Positions 27,997 to 35,932 of a stretch of DNA of 64,000 nt are shown here, piece by piece (within the stretch, counting starts at the first letter, position 1; every line of letters starts with the position of its first letter). Source of the stretch: CAVXFB01 sp963760935 (GTDB lineage Bacteria > Planctomycetota > Planctomycetia > Pirellulales > Thermoguttaceae). Below the pieces are notes generated by a model. That model was not told where the DNA came from, ran no database searches, and worked only from the letters and a program-made list of their open reading frames with translations. The stretch lies in assembly GCA_963760935.1 (NCBI GenBank), contig CAVXFB010000006.1, positions 558,001 to 622,000 of the forward strand, given 5' to 3'. Made by a program: the position numbers and the translations under genes.

Positions 27997-28324
27997 GGCG
28001 GAACGCCGACGTGTAAACCGGGAACCGTGTAAGGCATCCACCCGGGCCATGTGCCGGTTGGCGAAGCGGCTCAGAACGCGGCGCCGGTAGCTCGGACGAC
28101 GTGCGAATCGGTCGAGCGGCCAGTGCCCATCGGCCGACCAACCGGGCATCTACACCGCTAATCCGAACGCCGGACCCGAAAAACCAGGAAGGAAGGTCCG
28201 GCGAGTCCCATCCAACAACCGATCTCGTCGTCGGCGATGCGGCGGACATCGAAGACCGTTCTTGCCGTCACGAGTCGCAAAAAAACCGTCCTATGATTGG
28301 ACACCCCAGAAAATGGTGGTATTC
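27997..28324. other. 328-base spacer between two insertion sequences
   Basis: This is host DNA left between the IS4-like and IS66 elements, beginning with the target duplication of the former. No frame on either strand looks like a gene; long open frames here are GC-driven. The last 50 bases contain GTCGCAAAAAAACCGTC, which resembles the flank beyond the opposite IS66 end. Confidence 0.5.
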
Positions 28325-28401
28325 GTAAGCGTCCGGCGAATCCATACTTGTCGCGCCTGTTATGCTGAAGTTTTTCAGTTCACGTTTCAAGGAGACAGGT
28401 T

Positions 28402-28773
28402 ATGGGGCGTCCACCAGCGAGTCTTGATGAGTACTTGGATTGGAAGCAGCGTCTTGAAAGCCACAAAGCCAGCGGCTTGAGCCTTGATGTGTTTTGTCTG
28501 CAGGAGGGAGTTTCCAAATCAACGTACTATCGGTGGGTTGATCAGCTCAAAGATGGCATACCGGAGTCTCTGGTCGCCGAGGAAGCGGCGCGGCAGCAGG
28601 CGGAGTCGAACGCGGCGACGTTCTTGCCGGTTTCTCTCAAGGCATCGCCAATCGAACTCCAATTGCCCAACGGCGGCGTGGTACGACTGCCGTTGAGTAT
28701 TGGCCAGGCGGCTTTGGTGGAAGTCATCCGCATTGTGGGCGGGCTACGCCCCTGGAGGTCACCGAACTCATGA
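28402..28773 (+). CDS. tnpA: IS66 accessory protein TnpA
   Basis: This 123-residue protein has an N-terminal helix-turn-helix region (WKQRLESHKASGLSLDVFCLQEGVSKSTYYRWVDQL), typical of IS66 TnpA, and a C-terminal half ending ELQLPNGGVVRLPLSIGQAALVEVI. Its ATG follows AAGGAGACAGGTT, a good ribosome site. The stop overlaps the tnpB start (ATGA at 28770-28773), implying translational coupling. It is needed with TnpB for efficient transposition of IS66 elements. Confidence 0.88.
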   Translation: MGRPPASLDEYLDWKQRLESHKASGLSLDVFCLQEGVSKSTYYRWVDQLKDGIPESLVAEEAARQQAESNAATFLPVSLKASPIELQLPNGGVVRLPLSIGQAALVEVIRIVGGLRPWRSPNS

Positions 28774-29120
28774 CCTACCTGACTGACGCCCGTATCTTTC
28801 TCTGTCTGACGCCGACCAAGATGACCTATAGCTTCGACAGCTTGATGAGCCAAGCGGAGAAGATCTTCGCCCAGAATCCTTTATCTGGCCATTTGTTCCT
28901 CTTCCTCAATCGTGAGCGTGATCGGATCAAGATCCTTTTCTGGGATCAGGACGGCTTTTGCATTTGGTATAAACGCCTAGAGGCTGGAACATTTCAATTG
29001 CCATGCGTTGCCGAGAACGAACAGGGCATCGAGTTGACCGAGTACCAACTGTACAGGTTGCTCAGCGGCCTCGATCTGCGGACGGGACGCCGGCGGCGGA
29101 GGTACCGCCGCACCGCTTGA
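28770..29120 (+). CDS. tnpB: IS66 accessory protein TnpB (Orf2)
   Basis: This 116-residue protein carries the family signature: RIFLCLTPTKMTYSFDSLMSQAEKIFAQNPLSGHLFLFLNRERDRIKILFWDQDGFCIWYKRLEAGTF (shown here over several family blocks, of which DRIKILFWDQDGFCIWYKRL is most diagnostic). The protein ends in an Arg-rich tail. It is translationally coupled to tnpA and lies 58 bases before tnpC. Confidence 0.9.
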   Translation: MTYLTDARIFLCLTPTKMTYSFDSLMSQAEKIFAQNPLSGHLFLFLNRERDRIKILFWDQDGFCIWYKRLEAGTFQLPCVAENEQGIELTEYQLYRLLSGLDLRTGRRRRRYRRTA

Positions 29121-29178
29121 AGAAAAGGGAAGAAAAGGGCTTTTCTTGTTCGCGCGAGTTGTTACAATACTCGGCGAC

Positions 29179-30873
29179 ATGGATGGAGTTGACTTTCTTC
29201 CCAACGATCTGGCCAAATGCCAACGCCTCCTGTTGGCGGCCTTCAAACAAGCCACCCGACTCGAACGTCGCGTGGTGGAATCCGAGCAGCAGGCAGCGGA
29301 ACTGAACCGCGTGTTGGGCGAAACAGCCGCCTCGTACCGGGAGTTGCAGCAAGAGCACGCGGCCACACTTGACGAACTGGCCTGGTACAAGCGTTGGGCG
29401 TACGGACGACGGCGAGAACGTTTGCGAGAAGACCAAGAGCAAGGCCATTTGTTCGATTTGGACCCGGACTTGCCGGCCCACAGCGATCCCGCGGAACTCG
29501 CGAGTTCCGACGACGCCATCGACGTCCAAGGTCATCGTCGCCACCGCAAGAAACGCGAGATCGATTGGGACAAGCTGCTGCAGATCCGTCATGAACACGA
29601 CTTACCGGAAGAAGAGAAGATCTGCTCATGCTGTGGCCGGCAGATGGACTGCATCGGCGAGGATGTTACGCGTGAACTGGAGTTGCAGCCAGCCAAGCTG
29701 GAAGCCCATATCCACGTCCGTCCGAAATACGCCTGCCGTCGCTGCAAGAAGGGAGTTTGTGCGGCTCCGCTTCCGCAGCGGCCGATTCCCGGTGGCATTG
29801 CCGGGCCGGGCTTGGTCTCCGAGGTGATCGTCAGCAAGCTCAGCGATCATCTACCCTTGTACCGCTTGGAAGACATCTTCGCGCGCTACGGGGTCCACAT
29901 CGCACGCAGCACGCTCTGTGATTGGGTGCAGTTTGCGGCCGAACTTTTCCAGCCGCTGTATGAACTGCAACGGAAACGAGTCCTTCAATCCACGGTGATG
30001 TGGACGGACGACACTTCCGTCACGGTCCTGGGCGGTCTGAAGGGAAGTTTTCAAGGTAACTTCTGGACCTACATTGGACACGAGCAGCCCTACTCGGTAT
30101 ACGACTTCACCAGCAGTCGCACACGCGATGGGCCGGCACGTTTTCTGCAGGGATTCGCCGGTTATCTGCACGCGGATGCCTTTGCCGGTTACGACGCGGT
30201 CTTTCTCGGTCCGCACGCGGCCATCCGGGAAGTGGCTTGTTGGGCGCATGCGCGGCGGAAGTTCTTCGATGCCGTGAAGAGTTACCCGCGGGAAGCACAT
30301 CAGGTGCTGGAGTGGATTCGGCAACTGTACGACATCGAAGATCGTGCTCGCACGTGGTCGCCCGAGGCGCGCCGCCAGCTTCGTGTTGCCGAATCGATTC
30401 CCGTGTTGGACAGGATCCAAGCCTACTTGGCGGATCTGGCGAGGAAAGTCTTGCCAAAGAGCAGCTTGGCCAAGGCGGTCACCTACGCACGAAACCAAGG
30501 AGAGGCGCTGCGTCGCTACACGGAAGATGGTCGTTTGACCATCGACAACAACGTGAGCGAGCGAACGCTTCGGCACCAAGCCATTGGCCGAAAGAATTGG
30601 CTCTTCCTTGGCAGCGAAGCCGCGGGTCCGCGGGCGGCCGTGTTATGTACGATCCTCGCCGGCGCAAAGCGCCATCGCATCGAGCCGTGGAGTTACGTGC
30701 GCGAACTACTCCTCCGGCTGCATGCGGATGATCCGCGACTGGAAGAGATGCTGCCCGACCGCTGGGCCGCGGCGCATCCCGAGGCTGTCCTCACCCATCG
30801 GCTCGACGAATCCCGAGCCAAAGCCGCTCGCACCCGAGCCCGCCGTGCCCATCGCCGCGCCCACGCCCAGTGA
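29179..30873 (+). CDS. tnpC: IS66 family transposase TnpC
   Basis: This 564-residue protein starts at the ATG at 29179. It opens with a Leu-zipper-like coiled coil (residues 15-70), then a zinc-finger block (CSCCGRQMDCIGED and KYACRRCKKGVC). The DDE core has MWTDDTSVTVLGG (Asp), YLHADAFAGYDAVF (Asp) and RLTIDNNVSERTLRHQAIGRKNW (Glu). All catalytic residues are present and no stop or shift interrupts it, so this is the only insertion sequence in the window that looks active. The C-terminal tail is Arg/Ala-rich. Confidence 0.93.
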   Translation: MDGVDFLPNDLAKCQRLLLAAFKQATRLERRVVESEQQAAELNRVLGETAASYRELQQEHAATLDELAWYKRWAYGRRRERLREDQEQGHLFDLDPDLPAHSDPAELASSDDAIDVQGHRRHRKKREIDWDKLLQIRHEHDLPEEEKICSCCGRQMDCIGEDVTRELELQPAKLEAHIHVRPKYACRRCKKGVCAAPLPQRPIPGGIAGPGLVSEVIVSKLSDHLPLYRLEDIFARYGVHIARSTLCDWVQFAAELFQPLYELQRKRVLQSTVMWTDDTSVTVLGGLKGSFQGNFWTYIGHEQPYSVYDFTSSRTRDGPARFLQGFAGYLHADAFAGYDAVFLGPHAAIREVACWAHARRKFFDAVKSYPREAHQVLEWIRQLYDIEDRARTWSPEARRQLRVAESIPVLDRIQAYLADLARKVLPKSSLAKAVTYARNQGEALRRYTEDGRLTIDNNVSERTLRHQAIGRKNWLFLGSEAAGPRAAVLCTILAGAKRHRIEPWSYVRELLLRLHADDPRLEEMLPDRWAAAHPEAVLTHRLDESRAKAARTRARRAHRRAHAQ

Positions 30874-31013
30874 CCCCCGTTTCCCATGGTCTCTCGCCAT
30901 GGACAGACCGGACGCTTACGAAAACGGTGGTTTTTTGCGAGAACCGAGAAACGATTGGGTTGATGAGGCAGTGCGCATGGCGACACGCGCGTCACCGATT
31001 GCATAACGGCCGA

Positions 31014-31560
31014 TTACTTCTTACAAGGGTTTGGGAGTCGCCGGCGGCGAACTGACATTAACGTCGTACAACAGCCGAACAGCATCGCCAGTAGCGTGAA
31101 TGCGCTGGCGACCCAGGCGAAGCGATAGGCAGATGGCTGCTGCCCGGATTTCGGGAGGGGAAAATCGCCGTAGCTTGCTAACTCGAATACCTTTGCCGGC
31201 GGTAAGCCAAATTGGCAGGATTCGATGGTCATGGAGTGATGAGTTGATCCACCATCCACGCCATGCGATTCCAGACAAATGGTCTTCGGCACATCTCTAC
31301 CGTCGACGGTCTCGTAATCAATCTTGGTGTGCATAGAGAAGGTGGGGCTCTCCTTCTCGTCAAAACTGTCGCTCCTCCTCTCGACGAGGCTGCAACCGCG
31401 CTTCGGATCGAGATCCAGCCAGCCTTGCTGTCGAGCCCATTGGCCGCCTCCATCGGTCGTTTTCACGAATGAGACGCGGACAAACGGCGAATCAGCATCG
31501 CCTGCGCAGCCCCGTGATCGTAAGTCCCGGTCCGCACGGCCACCACGGCGGCGGTGCTCC
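31014..31560 (-). pseudogene. displaced 3' part of the metallopeptidase gene
   Basis: A frame that is open from about 31560 to 31014 (annotatable from a GTG at 31466) encodes ADSPFVRVSFVKTTDGG, then ESPTFSMHTKIDYETVDGRDVPKTICLESHG, and a C-terminal membrane helix (FAWVASAFTLLAMLFGCC) with an Arg cluster. It looks like the second half of the outer-membrane-lipoprotein-like beta domain that begins at the end of the preceding gene (31492-32985), whose last 20 residues are unlike protein. The two frames differ by one base and overlap, so a single indel near 31500-31560 probably split one gene. It has no good start of its own. Confidence 0.55.
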
Positions 31561-32985
31561 GAGTCGATACCATAAGAACAGTGGTATCTCGCGATTCACA
31601 GGCATTTCAACGTCCTTCTCGCGATTTCGGACTGAGTAACCGTTGAGCCGCCAGGACTTCTCGCCAGGCTTCTTCTTCAGACCAAAAACCACGTCAGGCG
31701 TCCTAACCGACACATCCGAATATTCAGGGAAGGAGCGACGGCTTGCATATCGTTTGCCATCAAAGTAGTACTCAAAACGATGCTGATTGGACGCTGTCTG
31801 CCCATTCTTTTCCGTTTTGTCAACCACTTCAACTACCGTGACACTCGACTGGTCAAAGGCCGCCTGAAGACGTTCCATCCCGGCACATAAGTCTTCGACC
31901 AAGCGTCCCCATCGGGTCGCGTCGACCCCATCCGCGAGCTTTGCTGACAGAAGGCGCTCTTTGGTGGACGGCTGCCGGCGAGCCAAGTCTTGCTGATACG
32001 CTCGGTCCAATTCGTCGAGGTTCAGGCCAAGCACGCGCTGCACGTCGTCGGAAAAAGTGGCTTCGCGGCAAGTACAGCATAACTCCAGGAATTTCTCGTG
32101 GCCGAATCGTTTGAGGACATATTCCACCACTACGGACCCGATCGAGTACATGGGACTGAGCGAGTGATAATAACACGCGGGACTGGTCAGCGCACGGAGG
32201 CTCGGCAGCTTGCCTTCGGACTGCGAGGCCCAACACTCCTGCCAATGCGACTCCGGCTTCGGCTTTGAATGTAGTTCAGCCCATCCTTCGTGAAACAGCA
32301 TCGGAACTTCACTGCCGCTCGGACAGAACTCGTCCAAGACAAAGTGAGCAACTTCGTGCCGATCGAGAGCATCCAGTTGGTCCATTCCCCGGCCATGCGT
32401 CGACGGGCTGCTTCCCAGAGCCCATCCCGCGCCACCGCGGCCAGTAATTCCCCACACCGGCCCGCGCACCCAGTACACCTTATAGGAAGGCCGCCGGCCG
32501 AGGGCTTCTTCCATGGCGCGGATGTGGGCGTCCATCGCCGCCATCTGGTTCATGTCGCACTCGGGCGCATCGGACCACATGACAAACCGCTCGCCTTCAT
32601 AGCGATAAGGATAGTGCATTCGCAAGCAGGGCTCAACCACGAGAGGTACCGCCGCATCGGCCCACGTGGTCAACGCATTCCGCCGGAGATTGTGCCCAGC
32701 CGCAACAATTAACAAGTATTCTGCGTAGGACGCCATCCACAGGGCCGGCAGCGCGGCGAATAGCATCCACGCCACTGCGTTCCATTGCTGCGGCCCACGG
32801 ATGACGCGCCAGATTCCGCCCCCTAGTACGGCTACGGTGCTAATCACTAGCACGACCAGCGGGATCGTCAAATAGATGCAACTCGGGTGAAGGATGCGGC
32901 GGCAGGAAAGCCACACCATGATGCTCAAGAAAATCAGCCAAGCCAGCCATGCCGTCAACGTGAGACGTGCCAAACTGAACTTCAT
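31492..32985 (-). CDS. membrane-anchored gluzincin-type metallopeptidase, probably truncated
   Basis: The frame starts at the ATG at 32985 with a GAGGGG site and encodes 497 residues. Three membrane helices lie in the first 105 residues. The zinc motif HEVAHFVLDEF lies near residue 238, with a downstream glutamate candidate in LFHEGWAEL. This fits peptidase-MA/gluzincin proteins. From about residue 395 a beta-rich domain begins (HRFEYYFDGKRYASRRSFPEY, KPGEKSWRLNGYSVR). The end, LGAPPPWWPCGPGLTITGLRRRC, looks like out-of-frame sequence. The true C-terminus is probably the 31014-31560 frame. A promoter-like motif lies upstream at 33090-33117. Confidence 0.75.
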   Translation of the reverse strand: MKFSLARLTLTAWLAWLIFLSIMVWLSCRRILHPSCIYLTIPLVVLVISTVAVLGGGIWRVIRGPQQWNAVAWMLFAALPALWMASYAEYLLIVAAGHNLRRNALTTWADAAVPLVVEPCLRMHYPYRYEGERFVMWSDAPECDMNQMAAMDAHIRAMEEALGRRPSYKVYWVRGPVWGITGRGGAGWALGSSPSTHGRGMDQLDALDRHEVAHFVLDEFCPSGSEVPMLFHEGWAELHSKPKPESHWQECWASQSEGKLPSLRALTSPACYYHSLSPMYSIGSVVVEYVLKRFGHEKFLELCCTCREATFSDDVQRVLGLNLDELDRAYQQDLARRQPSTKERLLSAKLADGVDATRWGRLVEDLCAGMERLQAAFDQSSVTVVEVVDKTEKNGQTASNQHRFEYYFDGKRYASRRSFPEYSDVSVRTPDVVFGLKKKPGEKSWRLNGYSVRNREKDVEMPVNREIPLFLWYRLGAPPPWWPCGPGLTITGLRRRC

Positions 32986-33089
32986 GTTGCGCCCCTCGGC
33001 CAGCAACGCCGAATCTGAGGTCGCCGCACGCCGCAGACTCCGAGCTTTTAGAGAGGATACAAAAGACCGCGCGAGCCGGCGTTCCCCTC

Positions 33090-33117
33090 AACTTAGCGGG
33101 GACAGTTCGGATGTCAA
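33090..33117 (-). promoter_or_regulatory. promoter-like motif TTGACA-N16-TAAGTT
   Basis: On the minus strand, TTGACA (33117-33112) is followed by 16 bases and TAAGTT (33095-33090), about 105 bases ahead of the metallopeptidase ATG. It shares flanking bases TATC upstream and GAGG downstream, and CCGCTA at the -10 side, with the motif at 25479-25452. Confidence 0.5.
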
Positions 33118-33372
33118 GATATCTTCGTTTTCCGGCAAGGCGAGGCAATCCCATCCCAGAGCGGTCGATTCGGGGATCCGGTACGCTGAAATTGCCATCT
33201 CGTCAAACTAAACGCCGAAAACCCGTCAGGCGATCAGGCGTGCGGTCTTAGCATGTAGGCGGGCGTGCCCATCTTCATAGAAATCGACCGCTCGGACCGA
33301 TTGCCGATCGGCTGAGGAAGCAGCGTTTCGTGCGCGTCGGAGCGGCACGCTGATAGCTGCGCGGGTACTCCG

Positions 33373-33465
33373 GATAGCTCGTCGATCGGGACGGCGGTAG
33401 AAACACGAGGGTTCAGTGGACAGGGAGACCTCTTGCGGCTTCGCCGTCCCGATAGACGAGCTATC
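33373..33465. repeat. long inverted repeat (24-base arms, 45-base loop)
   Basis: The arm at 33373-33396 (starting GATAGCTCGTCG and ending GGGACGGCG) pairs with 33442-33465 with a single mismatch, and pairing extends a few bases outward with one more mismatch. The 45-base loop has no open frame. It may be a small non-autonomous element or a strong transcript hairpin. Confidence 0.8.
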
Positions 33466-33477
33466 GGGGCCATCGGC

Positions 33478-33546
33478 GAGTGGCGAGTGGCGAGTGGCGA
33501 GTGGCCAGGGACTAGGGGCTGGGGGCTGGGAGCTGGGAGCTGGGGG
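33478..33546. repeat. GAGTGGC tandem repeat followed by G-rich element
   Basis: Four perfect GAGTGGC units at 33478-33505 are followed by GGGACTAGGGGCT and several more GGG-GGGGG tracts with three- to four-base loops to 33546. The core matches the element at 4838-4857. The tract has quadruplex potential on the plus strand. Confidence 0.65.
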
Positions 33547-33599
33547 CGAGCGATGATGAGGCAGCATACGTCTGTTCAATCGTAGATCCCGTTGGAATT

Positions 33600-33622
33600 G
33601 GTGCGTCGCGGACGCACCCTAC
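33600..33622. repeat. REP-like palindrome GGTGCGTCGCGGACGCACC
   Basis: Arms of eight bases (GGTGCGTC and GACGCACC) enclose three bases, with a CCTAC flank. Further copies of the same palindrome lie at 51183-51204, 51896-51917 and 52057-52079. Confidence 0.85.
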
Positions 33623-33652
33623 GTTTACTGGCCGTTGGCCACACGCCTTCCT

Positions 33653-34216
33653 ATGCCTCCCAAGCTGACCCCGTTGCAATACCTGGTGCTGAACCTGCTC
33701 TTCGTTGGGCGTCAGTCGGGCGAAGACTTGCGTAGGGAGCTTGCCGGCCTGGGCATCCGGCAGAGCAGGGCGGCTTTCTCTCGGCTCATGGCGCGAATGG
33801 TCGAGGCGAACTACGTCGATCCACAGCCGGGCACGCGCTCAGTGGGCGGCCAAACCGTCCGCTGCTGTCGCTATGAGGTGACCGATCTTGGCGTGCTCGA
33901 ATGGCTTGCCACGCAAAAGTTCTACGTGAACCTCGCCCCGCCCTCGCCCGATCTGACGCCCGTCGTAACTCAATCGGGCCAACTTGGTGATTCTACCAGG
34001 GGAATAGTGCGTGGCGCACGGACGTATAGCGTTACTGGCGGAGTGATTCGGCGGTTCCAAAAGCGATCTGAACGCTACACAATGCTAAGATGGGCTCGAG
34101 TCCAATTTCAGGCACTTTCCCGGCCAGCGCTTCGCCAATTATGTCGATTCAAACCACGGCGGATTGGTGCGAAACGGCAGCCGCCCCCGAAGCTGGCGGC
34201 CGCCGTCGAGCGTTAG
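33653..34216 (+). CDS. PadR/winged-helix-like putative regulator
   Basis: The first 110 residues (ATG at 33653) form a winged-helix domain: LTPLQYLVLNLLFVGRQSGEDLRREL, then the recognition helix region SRAAFSRLMARMVEANYVDPQPG, the wing with VRCCRYEVTDLGVLEWL and an ending near FYVNLAPPSPDL. This resembles PadR or MarR-type proteins. The remaining 75 residues are basic and unlike protein of this family, so the original stop may have been lost. The gene lies directly after the repeat cluster, and its first bases run close to the REP-like palindrome. Confidence 0.55.
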   Translation: MPPKLTPLQYLVLNLLFVGRQSGEDLRRELAGLGIRQSRAAFSRLMARMVEANYVDPQPGTRSVGGQTVRCCRYEVTDLGVLEWLATQKFYVNLAPPSPDLTPVVTQSGQLGDSTRGIVRGARTYSVTGGVIRRFQKRSERYTMLRWARVQFQALSRPALRQLCRFKPRRIGAKRQPPPKLAAAVER

Positions 34217-34422
34217 CCGAGGAATTTACCCCGCCAGCGTCGCCTTGGCCCCCCTCCGCACGACCGGGGGCCGCGCTGTCGCGTTCTGCGATAGGCTCGA
34301 ATTAATCGTGAAAAACCGTGCAACGTGCGTCGGGCTGCTGCCGATACGTCATACATGCGCACGCTGCGCCGCGCCTGGGCCGCCTATGCGGGGATCGCGT
34401 CGCCATCGAGGAGCCACGCAAC

Positions 34423-34755
34423 ATGCAGATCAAGGTCTATGTCCCTAAACTGATCGAAATCCCCAGCGAGTACCTGCCGGCATTGGCGAAACGGGCGGCC
34501 GATAGCCTGGGAGATCGCTCCCACGATGTTTCCGCCACGCGCGGGCATCTTGTGCGGCAAGCCGTGCAAGACGGCCTGCTGCGCGATTTCGATCCGCTGA
34601 TCGGTGAAGACGGGACGGTCGATGTAGTGTGCGACCCGGGCATGGAAATTCCGCTGGAACTTGACAATCGTACGCTCAGTCTGGCGGAATTGCTCGATGC
34701 ACTGCAGTATAAGCGGAATCTGGCAGACGCCCACGCCACATCGGAAGCGGCGTAG
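34423..34755 (+). CDS. small hypothetical protein
   Basis: This 110-residue acidic protein starts at the ATG at 34423 with a GAGGAG site nine bases upstream. The N-terminal half has an amphipathic helix (EYLPALAKRAADSLG) and the C-terminal half reads GEDGTVDVVCDPGMEIPLELDNRTLSLAELLDALQYKR. It has no membrane segment. The alternation suggests an alpha/beta fold, but I do not recognise a family. It stands alone on its strand with spacers of about 200 and 380 bases. Confidence 0.6.
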   Translation: MQIKVYVPKLIEIPSEYLPALAKRAADSLGDRSHDVSATRGHLVRQAVQDGLLRDFDPLIGEDGTVDVVCDPGMEIPLELDNRTLSLAELLDALQYKRNLADAHATSEAA

Positions 34756-35139
34756 CCGCTGCGAAGAATCAAGGGGCCTATGGCAATGATCGCGAATGCC
34801 GCGATCGTCTAGCGGCCAACGGCACGTCGGCACAAATTGCCGCTTCTGGTCACGAGTGAGCCGTGACGCACACTTCTCAATTTTTCGTTCTTCGGCCCTG
34901 AATCAAGATGTCCGTTACCATCGCACAGACGGCAAGGAACGTCAGACCGACAACGGGGTGGATCAGTTCAATGGGCATACGAGCACTCGGCGGGGTGATC
35001 GATCGCTGCCATCTTCATCGACTCGCCGGTAATCGCAGCTAGAGTGTCTTCCGCGGCGCATCCGTGAATCGAATAAGCGTCAGAGGCTCCCTTAGTCGAT
35101 AGACTGGCCCCAGACGGCGCAATTTCGACCGTTCGGAAG
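34756..35139. other. 384-base spacer without a gene
   Basis: I see no supported gene or known RNA. A minus-strand frame (34968-35351) overlaps the small gene at 35140-35391 out of frame and has low-complexity sequence. The region ends where that small gene stops. Confidence 0.45.
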
Positions 35140-35391
35140 CTAGTTTGCTGCGGCCCGCCCCCGCATCGCAGCCCGGTCTTGGAGGATTCGCACCTCGAGG
35201 TCGGCCTGCGTCTTGCGGGCCCATTGTTCGAGATTGGCGCACCACTCGAGGGCTTTCTTGTCGTGCATTGCCAGGTCGGCGATACCGCATTCGCGGCTGC
35301 GATTGGCCATTTGCCGAATCGCTGCGGCCAAGTCCAGGAGCCGCATTGCAAACTGGTCCAGCTTGTGGGGATCGTATGTCTGGAGCGTCAT
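35140..35391 (-). CDS. small helical hypothetical protein
   Basis: This 83-residue protein (ATG at 35391) begins MTLQTYDPHKLDQFAMRL and is predicted to be almost fully alpha-helical. Charged and Leu/Ala positions alternate (LLDLAAAIRQMANRSRE, LEWCANLEQWARKTQADLEVRIL). I have a general impression that planctomycete genomes carry similar proteins with an opening of this kind, but no function is known. It is divergent from the HTH/zinc-ribbon gene at 35615, and the AT-rich gap of 223 bases between them likely holds both promoters. Confidence 0.6.
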   Translation of the reverse strand: MTLQTYDPHKLDQFAMRLLDLAAAIRQMANRSRECGIADLAMHDKKALEWCANLEQWARKTQADLEVRILQDRAAMRGRAAAN

Positions 35392-35614
35392 GGGTTTTAT
35401 TTTAGACGAAACTTTCTGCCGTGTCCACGATTATTGCGGTGTTTTTCAGGCAATTGCGCATTAACTTCCGACAGTAAACGGTATATTATGTCCAAAATAA
35501 TGGTTGTAAGTATGCACATTTTGTGCTAATTTGTCCCCCAGTGTTGCGGGCCGTTTTCGCGACAAGGAGTTGCCGCAGGCCGTCTGCGACGGCAATGTTC
35601 GGAGGGCAGAGACA

Positions 35615-35932
35615 ATGATTTCCACCGCCGTAATCGATGAAATTCAACGCTTGCTCGGCGAAGGCCGCCTGTCACAGCGGAAAATTGCTCGGCAGATCGG
35701 CGTCAGTCGCGGCACGGTCAACGCAATCGCGATGGGAAAGCGTATTGACAGTGCCCGCCGAGAAGGAGTCAGCGGGGATGGCTTCGTTCCGCCGCGCGGC
35801 CGGGCCAAACGCTGTCCGGGGTGCGGCGGCATGGTGAAGATGCCGTGTTTGCTGTGCTTTATTCGCAAGCAACCGACGGCCCAAGGGCGCAATCGGGATC
35901 GGAGCAGGGCGGTAGAACCAGGCCCTTGGTGA
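35615..35932 (+). CDS. small helix-turn-helix plus zinc-ribbon protein
   Basis: This 105-residue protein starts at the ATG at 35615 (GGAGGGCAGAGACA upstream). Residues 5-35 form a helix-turn-helix of the sigma-region-4/XRE kind: AVIDEIQRLLGEGRLSQRKIARQIGVSRGTVNAIAMGKR. After a short linker comes a four-cysteine ribbon, CPGCGGMVKMPCLLC. The combination suggests a DNA-binding regulator stabilised by zinc. Its last 74 bases overlap, on the opposite strand, the end of the GGDEF gene, so the two convergent transcripts are complementary at their 3' ends. Confidence 0.7.
   Translation: MISTAVIDEIQRLLGEGRLSQRKIARQIGVSRGTVNAIAMGKRIDSARREGVSGDGFVPPRGRAKRCPGCGGMVKMPCLLCFIRKQPTAQGRNRDRSRAVEPGPW

Larger units (their letters stand above)
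28325..30919 (+). mobile_element. IS66-family insertion sequence, apparently intact
   Basis: Terminal inverted repeats share GTAAGCGTCCGG (28325-28336 and, reversed, 30919-30908). Inside are the three standard IS66 genes tnpA, tnpB and tnpC in order on one strand. The expected 8-base target duplication is not seen directly outside these ends. Partial similarity extends beyond both (TCGCAAAAAA tracts at about 28276 and 30932-30947), so the true borders may lie slightly further out or the flanks have changed. Confidence 0.82.
33007..33652. other. repeat-rich intergenic region of about 650 bases
   Basis: No gene is supported here. The region contains, in order, a promoter-like motif for the metallopeptidase gene, a long inverted repeat (33373-33465), four copies of GAGTGGC (33478-33505), a G-rich tract (33508-33546) and a REP-like palindrome (33600-33622). 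It is the densest cluster of non-coding repeats in the window. Confidence 0.6.

Noticed and set aside
33985..34122. tRNA-like segment (CTCGAG with a stem-like flank and a GGCAC end)
   Set aside because: The T-arm has a mismatch, the usual TTC is CTC, and no matching acceptor or anticodon arm can be built. At best it is a degenerate remnant.
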